Shown here: positions 44,128 to 52,884 of the stretch, piece by piece
Layout: each line of letters starts with the position of its first letter
Position numbering within the stretch: position 1 is the stretch's first letter
The notes under the pieces: model-generated
What the model saw: the letters and a program-made list of their open reading frames with translations, nothing else
What the model was told of the DNA's origin: nothing
The model's database searches: none
DNA from: JAHEEM01 sp036396795
GTDB lineage: Bacteria; Pseudomonadota; Gammaproteobacteria; Steroidobacterales; Rariloculaceae
Length of the DNA: 64,000 nt
Assembly: GCA_036396795.1 (NCBI GenBank)
Contig: DASWKF010000084.1
Coordinates: 62,001 to 126,000 of the forward strand
Reading direction: 5' to 3'
Translations under genes and position numbers: made by a program

Positions 44128-44661
44128 ATGAGAATGCGAAGGCCGAGGGCGGTGGTGACGACGACGACAATGGTGACGGTAGCGTTGATGCTGCTGCTTG
44201 GAAACGGCACAGCCTCCGTGTCGGTGGCCGCTGAATTGACGGGCGCGCCGGCTCCGGACTTCGTGCTCAAGAGTCTGTCCGGCCAGAACATGCGCTTGTC
44301 GGAGCTGCGGGGCGAAGTCGTGTTGTTGAGTTTTTGGGCGACGTGGTGCGGTGAGTGCCGCGCCCAGCTCGCCGAGCTCGGTGCATGGTACGGGCGGTAT
44401 CACGGCGCCGGTTTCGAGTTGCTCGCCATCAGCCTGGATCGCGATTGGTCCGACATCGGCGAGACGGCCGAAGCGTTGAGTCTGCCCTATCCGGTTCTTG
44501 CCGACGCGGATCTGACGGTCAGCAGGCTCTATGAGGTGACGTCGATGCCGGTGTCGATTCTGATCGATCGCGACGGCGTCGTTCGCGAAGTGATTCATGG
44601 CTTTCGGCGCGGCCGCGGGCAAAGTGACCTCGATCTCGTCAGGGAGTTGTTGAGGGAATGA
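44128..44661 (+). CDS. TlpA/ResA-like thiol-disulfide oxidoreductase
   Basis: A 177-residue exported thioredoxin-fold protein. After a signal sequence (about residues 1-35) come GAPAPDFVLKSLSGQNMRLS and LLSFWATWCGECRAQLAEL, with the active site Cys-Gly-Glu-Cys, and the cis-proline loop TSMPVSILID. Such proteins keep periplasmic cysteines reduced, for example for cytochrome c maturation. It ends 57 bases before the first gene of the second channel locus, so it may be cotranscribed, but a functional link is not shown. Confidence 0.88.
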   Translation: MRMRRPRAVVTTTTMVTVALMLLLGNGTASVSVAAELTGAPAPDFVLKSLSGQNMRLSELRGEVVLLSFWATWCGECRAQLAELGAWYGRYHGAGFELLAISLDRDWSDIGETAEALSLPYPVLADADLTVSRLYEVTSMPVSILIDRDGVVREVIHGFRRGRGQSDLDLVRELLRE

Positions 44662-44718
44662 TGCCGGCCGTGCCGGCGGCAATGCGGGTAGGCCCGCAAG
44701 CAAGATCTGGAGCAGTTT

Positions 44719-45309
44719 ATGCGAGGAAATAGCTACTTGACCCTACTGGCCGCGGTCGTGCTGAGCCCGGCGGCGATGGCACAGACCGACTCCGGTGACG
44801 CCTCGCTGCCGGAGTTCAACGCCTCGCAAGCGAGCACCGGCCGGGCCGGTGACGCCGCGGACTTCCGGACCTTGGATTCCGACATCCAAGACCTCAAGCA
44901 ACTGGTGTTGGAGTTGAATCGAGATCTATTTCTGCTCGAAGAAGAGCTGCTGTTCCCGGCGAATACTCAAGTCGCGATATTCGTTTCGATGGACGTCGGT
45001 GATTTCTTCCAGCTCGATTCGGTGCAGATAAAGGTCGATGAGAAAGACGTATCCAACTATCTGTACACCGAGCGCGAAGTGAGTGCCCTGATTCGTGGAG
45101 GCGTGCACCAGATCTATCTTGGGAACCTCCGAGCCGGCGAGCACGAGCTCGTTGCGATTTTCACGGGGGAGGGTCCTCACGAAAGGGACTATCGCCGCGG
45201 CGCGACGATCGTCTTCGAGAAGGGGATTGGGCCCAAGTATATCGAGCTGACGATCTCCGATCGTGAGCAGGCGCTGCAGCCGGAGTTCGTGGTCAAGGAG
45301 TGGGAGTAG
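44719..45309 (+). CDS. Periplasmic protein of a TolQR/TPR locus
   Basis: A 196-residue secreted protein: signal peptide ending AAMAQ, a low-complexity linker, a coiled-coil helix (SDIQDLKQLVLELNRDLFLL), then a beta-rich domain (TQVAIFVSMDVGDFFQLDSV, GGVHQIYLGNLRAGEHELVA). I do not know the family by name. It precedes two TPR genes and the TolQ/TolR/TonB-like genes in the same direction, with a 3-base gap to the next frame, so it is likely a component of that envelope machine. Confidence 0.75.
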   Translation: MRGNSYLTLLAAVVLSPAAMAQTDSGDASLPEFNASQASTGRAGDAADFRTLDSDIQDLKQLVLELNRDLFLLEEELLFPANTQVAIFVSMDVGDFFQLDSVQIKVDEKDVSNYLYTEREVSALIRGGVHQIYLGNLRAGEHELVAIFTGEGPHERDYRRGATIVFEKGIGPKYIELTISDREQALQPEFVVKEWE

Positions 45310-45312
45310 CCG

Positions 45313-47232
45313 GTGCAGATGCCACTCCGTCGCCGTTCTCTCGGTCTCGTCGTCGTTTGCGCCCTGAAGTTGAGCACATTCGGGGCCGCATACGGCCAAG
45401 CCGACGAGCATGCGTCGCCGGGCACGGTGCAGGATCTCGCCTACGGCAAGGTGCTGTTCCACTATTTTCAAGAGGACTACTTTGCGGCACTGACCCAATT
45501 GCTCACCGCGCAATCGCGCGACGAGTTTCAGCATCATGAGAACGACGCCGAGTTGTTGCTGGGCGGCCTGCATCTGTCCTACGGTCAGCATAGACGTGCC
45601 GGCGAAATCTTCGATCGTTTGCTGGCGGAGTCCGTGGATTCGACCGTGCATGACCGCGCGTGGTTTTTCCTCGCGAAGATCTGGTACCAGCGCGGCTACC
45701 TCGTCGAGTCCGAGCGCGCGCTGAGCCGGATCAGCGGCCATTTGCCCTCCGAGTTGGAGGCCGAACGCCACATTCTCCAAGCGCGCGTGCTCATGGATCA
45801 GCAGCGCTTCGAAGAAGCGCTGGCGTTGCTCAACGCCTGGAGCGCGCCTGCCGATGAATGGGTCGGCTACGCGAAATACAACATCGGCGTCGCGCTGGTT
45901 CGTCTGGATCGCATCGACGAGGGGGCCCGCGTGCTGGACGAAGTCGGCCAAATCGCCTCGGCGAGCGAGAACGTTCGGGGCTTGAGAGATAAGGCCAACG
46001 TCGCCCTGGGCTACGCTTGGCTTCAGGCCCGCAAGCCGGATCAGGCGCGCCCGTCACTGCAACGCGTGCGCCTGCACGGCCCATATTCCAACAAAGCCCT
46101 GCTCGGTGTCGGTTGGTCGGACGCGGAGCTCGGCGACTACCAGGCGGCGTTGACGCCGTGGCTGGAACTGCGGCAGCGAAACGTTCTCGACGCCGCCGTG
46201 CAGGAGTCGCTGCTCGCGGTTCCGTATGCATTCAGCCAGCTAGGAGCGAACAGCCAGGCGGCGGATTACTATTTGAGCGCGATTGAATCGTTCAACAACG
46301 AAATCGCGCGAATGGATGTCGCCATCGCCTCGGTGCACGAAGGGGTATTCGTCGACGACCTGCTCGCCAACCGGGCTACGGATGCCTCGGGCTGGTATTG
46401 GCGGCTCGATCAGATGCCGAATTCCATCGAGAGCCACTACCTCTACGAGCTCGTCGCATCTCACGAGTTTCAGGAAGGCCTGAAGAATTATCGCGATCTA
46501 CTCTACATGCGCGAGAATCTCGATCGCTGGTCGGACAGCCTCGACGCGTTCGACGATATTCTGGACACGCGCCAGCGTGCCTACGTACAGCGGCTTCCGG
46601 TGATCGAGAGAAGCCTGGACGGCGTCGACCTGGGAGAGTTGGCATCGCGTCGCGTTGCCTACGAATCGCGGCTGATGGCGGTCGAGAGTGACGAGAACGT
46701 CTGGGCACTGGGCACGGAGGGCGAGCAGCAGGCTTCGCGCACGCTCGACGAGATGCAGAACAAGTTGGCGCTGCTCGGCGAGCATCCGGCGGCGGCGGAG
46801 CTTCGCGACAAGCATCGTTTTTTGAGGGGGGTTCTGTTGTGGAATCTCCATCGGGACTACAAAGCCCGGCTCTGGCAGGCGAAGAGGAATCTGCAGGTGC
46901 TCGAGCGGGACTTTCGTTCCGCTCAGAGGTCGTACCATCAGGTCGACCAGGCACGGGAAGAGTGGCCTGAGAAGTTCGCCGCGCTCAGCCGTCGGATCGG
47001 GGATCTCGCCCCCAGAGTCCGGACGCTCGAGGCCCGTCTTGGAACGGCTCTGGAGCAGCAGTCGCTGTACCTGAAAGCCCTGGCGAGGCGGGAGTTGCAG
47101 GCGCAACGTGACCGCTTGTCGACCTATCTCGTGCAGGCGCGGTTCGCACTGGCGTCGGTCTACGATCGCTCCACCGCCCTGTCCTCGAGTAGCGCGCCCG
47201 CGAATCGGACGCTCATCGAGGAGCTGCCGTGA
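45313..47232 (+). CDS. TPR-repeat secreted protein
   Basis: A 639-residue protein with a signal peptide (to about residue 29, TFGAAYGQ) and TPR-like helical repeats in the first 300 residues, for example DLAYGKVLFHYFQEDYFAAL, QHRRAGEIFDRLLAES, QRFEEALALLNAW and RIDEGARVLDEV. The C-terminal part is helical and coiled coil. ATG 45319 is an alternative to GTG 45313. The stop overlaps the next gene as GTGA. It probably assembles the partner complex of the proton channel at 51,161. Confidence 0.82.
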   Translation: MQMPLRRRSLGLVVVCALKLSTFGAAYGQADEHASPGTVQDLAYGKVLFHYFQEDYFAALTQLLTAQSRDEFQHHENDAELLLGGLHLSYGQHRRAGEIFDRLLAESVDSTVHDRAWFFLAKIWYQRGYLVESERALSRISGHLPSELEAERHILQARVLMDQQRFEEALALLNAWSAPADEWVGYAKYNIGVALVRLDRIDEGARVLDEVGQIASASENVRGLRDKANVALGYAWLQARKPDQARPSLQRVRLHGPYSNKALLGVGWSDAELGDYQAALTPWLELRQRNVLDAAVQESLLAVPYAFSQLGANSQAADYYLSAIESFNNEIARMDVAIASVHEGVFVDDLLANRATDASGWYWRLDQMPNSIESHYLYELVASHEFQEGLKNYRDLLYMRENLDRWSDSLDAFDDILDTRQRAYVQRLPVIERSLDGVDLGELASRRVAYESRLMAVESDENVWALGTEGEQQASRTLDEMQNKLALLGEHPAAAELRDKHRFLRGVLLWNLHRDYKARLWQAKRNLQVLERDFRSAQRSYHQVDQAREEWPEKFAALSRRIGDLAPRVRTLEARLGTALEQQSLYLKALARRELQAQRDRLSTYLVQARFALASVYDRSTALSSSSAPANRTLIEELP

Positions 47233-50057
47233 GCGCCGCGTCTGCGCTGATCGCCGCCGTCGCAGCGGCCGCGCTCTGGCCGCCGTGGCCCTTCGGCCGC
47301 GATGCGGCCCGCGACCAGGAGCGGGCTCCGACGATCGAGGATCTCCCGGCACAGAGCATCGCCGTCGATACGCAGGCGCCGATCTCCGAGGCGCAAGCCA
47401 AGGCCATGGAAAGCTATCAGCTATTCATCGACTTGGCTGGAGACGATCCCGTGCTGCAGGCGGAGGCGATGCGCCGTCTCGCAGATTTGCAGCTCGAAAC
47501 CAGCGAGCTCGAGCAACTGCAGCGGAATCTGGATTCGGTGCAGAATCAAGCGGCGGATGCGATCCAGCTCTATGAGGCTCTGCTGACGACCTATCCGGCC
47601 TATGAGAAGAACGACCTCGTGCTCTACCAGTTGGCGCGGGCGTATGAGCTGGGTGGCGATCCCGATCGCGCGCTGAGCACCTTGGATCACCTCGTCTTTG
47701 AGTACCCGGATACTCCGCATTTCGCCGAGGCGCAGTTCAGGCGCGGCGAGATCCTGTTCGTGCAACGCCGCTACTTCGATGCCGAGGCCGCCTATGCGGC
47801 GGTATTGAGCACCGCGGAGCCCCAGTTCCGCGAGCAGTCGCTGTACAAGCACGCATGGTCGCTGTTCAAGCAGCTCCAGCACCGCGAGAGTCTCGACTCC
47901 TTCTTCGAGCTTCTGGATCGGAAGCTGACGGACACGCAGGCATCGGCAGGCGCTTCCGTCGAGGAGCTCTACGATGCCATGGGCCGAGCCGACCAGGAGC
48001 TCGTCGACGATACGATTCGGGTGCTTTCGATCAATTTTTCCTATATCGACGGCCCTCGATCCGTAACCGAATATTTCGAGAGCACGGGCGTACCTCCGTA
48101 CGCCTATGTCATCTACCAAAGCCTCGGATCTCTGTATCTGGAGAAGGAGCGATATCAGGATGCCGCGGCGGCATATCAAGCATTCGGCGAGCTCGACCCC
48201 CATCATCCCCGTGCGCCGTTGCTTCAGGCTCAAGTCATCGAGGCGTATCAGGCCGGCGGGTTCGCAGGTCTGGTGCTCGAAGCGAAACAGGTTTTCGTCG
48301 AGCGCTACGGGGCGAGCAGCCCGTATTGGGAAGCTTTCAGCTATGAGGATCAGCCGGAGATCACCGGGTATCTCCAGGCCAACCTCATGGACCTTGCAGC
48401 GTACTACCACGCGCAGGCGCAAGGCTCGGGAGATCCGGAAAGCTACGCACTCGCAGCGCGCTGGTACCGGGACTACCTCGCGGCGTTTCCGAACGACACG
48501 GGCTCCGCCCACACGAACTTTCTGCTTGCGGAGGTACTGTACGAAAGCGGCGACCATCTTTCCGCGGTCACGGAGTACGAGCGTACCGCCTACGCCTACC
48601 CCGATCACGCAGCAAGCGCCGAAGCCGGGTATGCGGCGCTGCTCGCTTACAGTGCCGTCGAGCCGGGTCTGAACGAATCCCAGCGTGAGCCGTGGCAGAG
48701 ACGTCAGATAGACAGCGCCTTGCGCTTCGCGGCGACCTTCCCGCAGCATCCGGAGGCGGATGCCGTGCTGACGAACGCGGCCGAGAAACTATTTTCGTTC
48801 AATGAGTTATATCGTGCCAACGAGGTCGCGCGCGAGCTTCTGGCGCGGACTCCAGCGGCGGAAGCAGCATTGCAAAGAACTGCCTGGACCGTCGTTGCGC
48901 ATTCGGAGTTCGAGCTTCAGAACTTTGCCGATGCCGAGGCGGCCTACCTGCGACTGATGGCGTTTCTGCCCGCGGACGATGCGCAGCGAAGCGAGATTAC
49001 CGAGCGCATCGCGTCTTCGATATACCGTCAAGGCGAGCAACAGCGAAGCGCGGGAGACTATCTCGGATCCGTGGCGCACTTTCTGCGCGTGGCGGAAGCC
49101 GCGCCGGGCTCGCGTATCGCCGCGACGGCGCGCTACGACGCCGCCGCGGACCTGATGGCCTTGGAAGATTGGCCGCGGGCGGCGCAGGTGCTCGAGGATT
49201 TTCGCCGCGACTATCCGGAGCACGAGTATTCCGCGGACGTTACCGGGAAGCTCGCGGTCACGTATCTCAATTCGGGCAACTCGGTCAAAGCAGCGGCGGA
49301 ATTCGAGCAGATTGCCGACGCCGATCCATCTGACGAAGTGCGCAAGGAAGCGCTATGGCGCGCGGCGGAGCTGTACCGGGAATCGGAGCTGCTCGGCGAC
49401 GCGGCCGTGACCTTGGAGCGCTATGTCGAACGCTATCCGCGCCCGGCACCGATGGCCATTGAAGCCCAGCAGCAGCTCGTGGACCTTTCGGAGCAGTCGG
49501 ACAACTACCCGGCGCGCATGCGTTGGCTGCGAGCGATCGTCGACACCGACGCAGGAGCCGGCGCGGGGCGCACGGACAGAACGCGCTTTCTCGCGGCGCA
49601 CGCCGCGCTCGAGCTCGCCATGCCGTCCCGGGACGCGTTTACCGCCGTCAAGCTGGCTGCGCCCCTGCAACAGAGCCTGGAGCTAAAGAAACAGCGCATG
49701 GAAGACGCGCTCAGCGCCTTCGGCCGGGCCGTCGATTACGCTGTCGGCGACGTGACGACTGCCGCCACCTATGAGATCGCAGAGCTCTACAACCAGCTCA
49801 GCCGAGATCTCATGGACTCCGAGCGGCCTGCGGAGCTCAGCGAGCTGGAGCTCAGCCAATACGAAATCCTGCTCGAGGAGCAGGCGTTCCCGTTCGAGGA
49901 GCAGGCAATCGACGTGCACGAGGTGAATGCCGCGCGCACGGCCGACGGCGTCTACGACGACGCGGTGCGCGCGAGCCTCGATGCATTGGCCGCGCTCCTG
50001 CCCGTGCGTTATGCGAAAAACGAGCAAGGGGAGGTTTATGTTGCAACGATTCAATGA
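47229..50057 (+). CDS. Large TPR-repeat protein
   Basis: A 942-residue protein. A short hydrophobic N-terminus (ALIAAVAAAALWPPWPFG) may be a signal peptide. Most of the chain is TPR-like or Bam-D-like repeats such as NDLVLYQLARAYELGGDPDR, PHFAEAQFRRGEILFVQRRY and YSADVTGKLAVTYLNSGNSV. GTG 47229 overlaps the preceding stop. A similar very long TPR protein accompanies AgmX/PglI-type TolQR systems in myxobacteria and other proteobacteria. It probably spans the periplasm. Confidence 0.82.
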   Translation: MSAASALIAAVAAAALWPPWPFGRDAARDQERAPTIEDLPAQSIAVDTQAPISEAQAKAMESYQLFIDLAGDDPVLQAEAMRRLADLQLETSELEQLQRNLDSVQNQAADAIQLYEALLTTYPAYEKNDLVLYQLARAYELGGDPDRALSTLDHLVFEYPDTPHFAEAQFRRGEILFVQRRYFDAEAAYAAVLSTAEPQFREQSLYKHAWSLFKQLQHRESLDSFFELLDRKLTDTQASAGASVEELYDAMGRADQELVDDTIRVLSINFSYIDGPRSVTEYFESTGVPPYAYVIYQSLGSLYLEKERYQDAAAAYQAFGELDPHHPRAPLLQAQVIEAYQAGGFAGLVLEAKQVFVERYGASSPYWEAFSYEDQPEITGYLQANLMDLAAYYHAQAQGSGDPESYALAARWYRDYLAAFPNDTGSAHTNFLLAEVLYESGDHLSAVTEYERTAYAYPDHAASAEAGYAALLAYSAVEPGLNESQREPWQRRQIDSALRFAATFPQHPEADAVLTNAAEKLFSFNELYRANEVARELLARTPAAEAALQRTAWTVVAHSEFELQNFADAEAAYLRLMAFLPADDAQRSEITERIASSIYRQGEQQRSAGDYLGSVAHFLRVAEAAPGSRIAATARYDAAADLMALEDWPRAAQVLEDFRRDYPEHEYSADVTGKLAVTYLNSGNSVKAAAEFEQIADADPSDEVRKEALWRAAELYRESELLGDAAVTLERYVERYPRPAPMAIEAQQQLVDLSEQSDNYPARMRWLRAIVDTDAGAGAGRTDRTRFLAAHAALELAMPSRDAFTAVKLAAPLQQSLELKKQRMEDALSAFGRAVDYAVGDVTTAATYEIAELYNQLSRDLMDSERPAELSELELSQYEILLEEQAFPFEEQAIDVHEVNAARTADGVYDDAVRASLDALAALLPVRYAKNEQGEVYVATIQ

Positions 50058-50724
50058 CCCCCCGGATATCGGGTGGACGTCAGCGGCGGCTTACCGCGCC
50101 GCGCTGCTCGTGCTGGTGCTCGCCGCCAGCGCATGCTCGTCGCCGGGTCCCGTTCGTCCCGACTCGCCGAACGCGGGGGTGGGCGAGGGCGACGGCTTGG
50201 CGACCGTGGTTCCCGCACCCACGCAGGCGGCGTACGACCGCGCGCTGCAAGCGATGATCGAGGGCGATCTGGTCGAAGCGGAGCTCCAGCTCGAGCAGTT
50301 CGTGTTGGAGTACCCGGCTTTCGCGGGGCCTCACGTCAATCTTGCGATTCTCTACGCTCAAAGCGGCAGAAGCGACGAGGCGGAAGCGGCACTGGGGCGA
50401 GCGCTGGCGATCGATCCGGAGCATCCCGCCGCCAACAACCGGCTCGGCATGCTGCTGCGGCAACAGGGGCGCTTCGCCGAGGCGGAGGCCGCGTACCTCA
50501 ACGCGCTCGAGGTCGACCCCGAGTATGCGCTGGCACATTTGAACCTGGCGATTCTGCTCGACCTCTATCTGCACCGGCCTAGCGAGGCCCTGACGCACTA
50601 TCGGGCGTATCAGGATTCGCTGGCGGAACCCGACACCACCGTCGGGCTATGGATCATCGATTTGCAGCGCCGCCTCGGCGCCAGTGACAGTGAAGCGCGC
50701 GTCGCTCGAGGAGAGGAGCCATGA
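50038..50724 (+). CDS. TPR lipoprotein
   Basis: A 228-residue lipoprotein. The signal AALLVLVLAASAC ends in a lipobox (SAC). Three or four TPRs follow: AYDRALQAMIEGDLVEAELQ, HVNLAILYAQSGRSDEAEAA, NNRLGMLLRQQGRFAEAEAA and AHLNLAILLDLYLHRPSEAL. GGGGAGG stands five bases upstream of ATG 50038, inside the end of the previous gene (20-base overlap). It probably links the system to the outer membrane. Confidence 0.85.
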   Translation: MLQRFNDPPDIGWTSAAAYRAALLVLVLAASACSSPGPVRPDSPNAGVGEGDGLATVVPAPTQAAYDRALQAMIEGDLVEAELQLEQFVLEYPAFAGPHVNLAILYAQSGRSDEAEAALGRALAIDPEHPAANNRLGMLLRQQGRFAEAEAAYLNALEVDPEYALAHLNLAILLDLYLHRPSEALTHYRAYQDSLAEPDTTVGLWIIDLQRRLGASDSEARVARGEEP

Positions 50725-51155
50725 TTTCCAAGGCCGGTTGCATCGTTTCCGGAATCGTTTCGTTGAGCTTCGGCGCGGCTTTCGCGCAGCCGCCTCAGGG
50801 CGGCGAGACCGCCGCGCCGACGTTGAGCTTCGAGGAGCTCGCGTCGCTGGAGCCCGCCGTCGACACGGCCAACCTGAGCCCGCGCGGGGATGCGCCGCAG
50901 GGCAGCGCTCCGACGTCGGTTGCTTCGAGCCGAGTCGTGGACTCGTTGGATCTGGGAACCACGTCAATAACCGGAAACCAGGAATTGCCTAAGGTTCTAT
51001 ATATCGTGCCCTGGAAGCAAGCGGATCTCGGTGATCTCGTCGGCCGTCCAGTGAACACCCTGCTCGACGAGGTGTTGGCGCCGGTGGATCCGGAAGTATT
51101 TGAACGTCAGCTGGGGTACTACGAAGCCCTGCACGCAAAGGATGAAGAGGAGTAA
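50721..51155 (+). CDS. Small secreted protein of the TolQR/TPR locus
   Basis: A 144-residue protein with signal peptide (ending GAAFAQ), an unstructured middle, and a C-terminal part (PKVLYIVPWKQADLGDLVGR) followed by an acidic helix. ATGA overlap with the TPR lipoprotein and 5 bases before the TolQ-like gene show tight coupling. The family is not known to me. By position it parallels the 69-residue protein at 14,669 in the first locus. Confidence 0.75.
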   Translation: MISKAGCIVSGIVSLSFGAAFAQPPQGGETAAPTLSFEELASLEPAVDTANLSPRGDAPQGSAPTSVASSRVVDSLDLGTTSITGNQELPKVLYIVPWKQADLGDLVGRPVNTLLDEVLAPVDPEVFERQLGYYEALHAKDEEE

Positions 51156-51160
51156 ATCCA

Positions 51161-51805
51161 ATGGAGCTCTATTCCACGATCGTGAGGTTCTTCCAGGAGG
51201 GTGGGGTGTTCATGTATCCCATCGTGCTCGTGTTCGCGCTGGGCTTGGCTATCGCGATCGAGCGGTGGCTGTACCTGACGATGACGACGGCGAAGAACAA
51301 GGCCCTGTGGAGCAAGATCACGCCCCATCTCAAGGCCGGGAATTTTTCCGCGGCGGCGCAGATGGCCAGCAAGTCGAAAGCGGCGATCGCGACCATCATG
51401 ACCTACGGATTGAACCGCGTGCGCTCCGCGCGCCAGCGTGAGGATATCGAGAAGGCCATGGAGGAAAGCCTCATGGAGGTCGTCCCGCGGCTGGAGCGGC
51501 GCACGCACTATCTGGCGATTTTCGCCAATATCGCCACCTTGCTGGGCCTGTTGGGCACGATCATCGGCTTGATACGCGCGTTCACTGCGGTGTCGAACGC
51601 GAACCCCGCGGAAAAGGCGGACCTGTTGTCGGCCAGCATATCCGTCGCGATGAACACGACCGCATTCGGCCTGATGGTTGCGATTCCGTTGCTGCTGGTA
51701 CATACGCTGCTGCAGACCAAGACGACGGAAATCGTCGACAGCCTCGAGATGGCGTCGGTGAAGTTTCTGAACTCCATTAGCGACCGCTCCGAAGCGAACG
51801 TGTAA
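51161..51805 (+). CDS. MotA/TolQ/ExbB-family proton-channel protein (second locus)
   Basis: A 214-residue inner-membrane protein with three membrane helices: MYPIVLVFALGLAIAIERWL, IFANIATLLGLLGTIIGLI and FGLMVAIPLLLVHTLL. The conserved LGLLGTIIGLIRAF and the Thr-containing segment SVAMNTTAFGLMVAIP are normal for the proton channel. It is directly followed by two ExbD/TolR genes and a TonB-like gene, the usual complete set. Confidence 0.93.
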   Translation: MELYSTIVRFFQEGGVFMYPIVLVFALGLAIAIERWLYLTMTTAKNKALWSKITPHLKAGNFSAAAQMASKSKAAIATIMTYGLNRVRSARQREDIEKAMEESLMEVVPRLERRTHYLAIFANIATLLGLLGTIIGLIRAFTAVSNANPAEKADLLSASISVAMNTTAFGLMVAIPLLLVHTLLQTKTTEIVDSLEMASVKFLNSISDRSEANV

Positions 51806-51823
51806 TCACGGGTTATAGCCAGC

Positions 51824-52330
51824 ATGAGTCTTCGCCGCTCGAGAGGTCAACGCCATAAGGAAACCGTGGAGCTGAACATCACGGCTTTCATGAATCTCAT
51901 GGTGATTTTGGTGCCGTTCTTGCTGATCACGGCCGTGTTTTCGCAGGTCGCGATACTGGAGCTGAATCTGCCCACGGGCGAGACCGGTCCAGTCGAGCCG
52001 ACCGAGCCGGAGCTGTATCTCGAGATCACGGTTCGAGAGAGCGCCATCGCCGTCGGCGACCGCAACGCCGGCGTGCTGACCGTGATCGGCAAAGGCGCCG
52101 ACGGTTACGATCTCGAGAAGCTCGGTGAGTATCTACAGCAGGTCAAGCAGAGATTTCCCGATAAGGCGGATGCGACCTTGTTGCTCGAGCCGGACATCTC
52201 CTATGAGACGCTGGTGGCCGTCATGGACACGGTGCGTCTCCACGAGAGACTCGATCCGAGCTCCAAGCGGGTGATCAGCTACGAGTTGTTTCCAGAGATT
52301 GCGATCGGAGATGCGCCTGCGCGCAACTAA
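51824..52330 (+). CDS. ExbD/TolR-family protein (first of two)
   Basis: A 168-residue protein with one N-terminal membrane helix (NITAFMNLMVILVPFLLITA) and a periplasmic ExbD/TolR domain. At the position of the proton-carrying Asp in the 'xPLVDVxLVLLIFFM' helix there is Asn (AFMNLMVIL), so this copy may not conduct protons by itself. It is likely paired with the second copy, which keeps the Asp. Confidence 0.9.
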   Translation: MSLRRSRGQRHKETVELNITAFMNLMVILVPFLLITAVFSQVAILELNLPTGETGPVEPTEPELYLEITVRESAIAVGDRNAGVLTVIGKGADGYDLEKLGEYLQQVKQRFPDKADATLLLEPDISYETLVAVMDTVRLHERLDPSSKRVISYELFPEIAIGDAPARN

Positions 52331-52344
52331 GGGGGGGAGCACGA

Positions 52345-52872
52345 ATGCGATCCAGCGGACGAGCAGCGCGCATGGAGCGGCACCACCAACGCCACAAGCG
52401 TACCGTGGCGCTCAACCTCGTGTCGCTCATGGATATTTTCACGATCCTCGTGTTCTTCCTCCTCGTCAACTCCAGCGAGGTGCAAACGCTGCCGAACGCC
52501 AAGGACATGTCCTTGCCCGAGTCCGTGGCGGAGCAGCGCCCGCGGGAGACGGTCGTGATCATGGTCACCGAGCAGGACTTGCTCGTGCAGGGCAGGGCCG
52601 TAGCTCGAATAGACGAGCTGATGGCTCAGGACGGTCTCATCATCCCGGAGCTCAAGGCCGCGCTCCAAGGCCAAGCCGAACGCCTGCTGCGTCAGGACGC
52701 TCAGGACGAGCCGGAGCAGTGGGAAGTGACGATCATGGGTGATCGAGAGGTGCCGTACAGCCTGCTCAAGCGCGTCATGGCTACCTGCACCGACGCCGAC
52801 TACGGCCGTCTGTCGCTCGCCGTGCTGCAGAAAACTTCAGAGCTTCAGCTCGCGGCTGCGGCGGCCAACTAG
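52345..52872 (+). CDS. ExbD/TolR-family protein (second of two)
   Basis: A 175-residue protein. The membrane helix ALNLVSLMDIFTILVFFLLV contains the conserved Asp (SLMDIFTIL) needed for proton transfer in ExbD/TolR. The periplasmic domain follows. A GGGGGGGAG element lies upstream of ATG 52345. Together with the Asn-bearing first copy it should form the dimer inside the TolQ-like pentamer. Confidence 0.9.
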   Translation: MRSSGRAARMERHHQRHKRTVALNLVSLMDIFTILVFFLLVNSSEVQTLPNAKDMSLPESVAEQRPRETVVIMVTEQDLLVQGRAVARIDELMAQDGLIIPELKAALQGQAERLLRQDAQDEPEQWEVTIMGDREVPYSLLKRVMATCTDADYGRLSLAVLQKTSELQLAAAAAN

Positions 52873-52884
52873 GAGCTCGATCTC

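Noticed and set aside
47421..48749. 442-codon open frame on the minus strand opposite the large TPR gene
   Set aside because: The TPR repeats are clear on the plus strand and the operon runs that way; the antisense frame has no recognisable domain.
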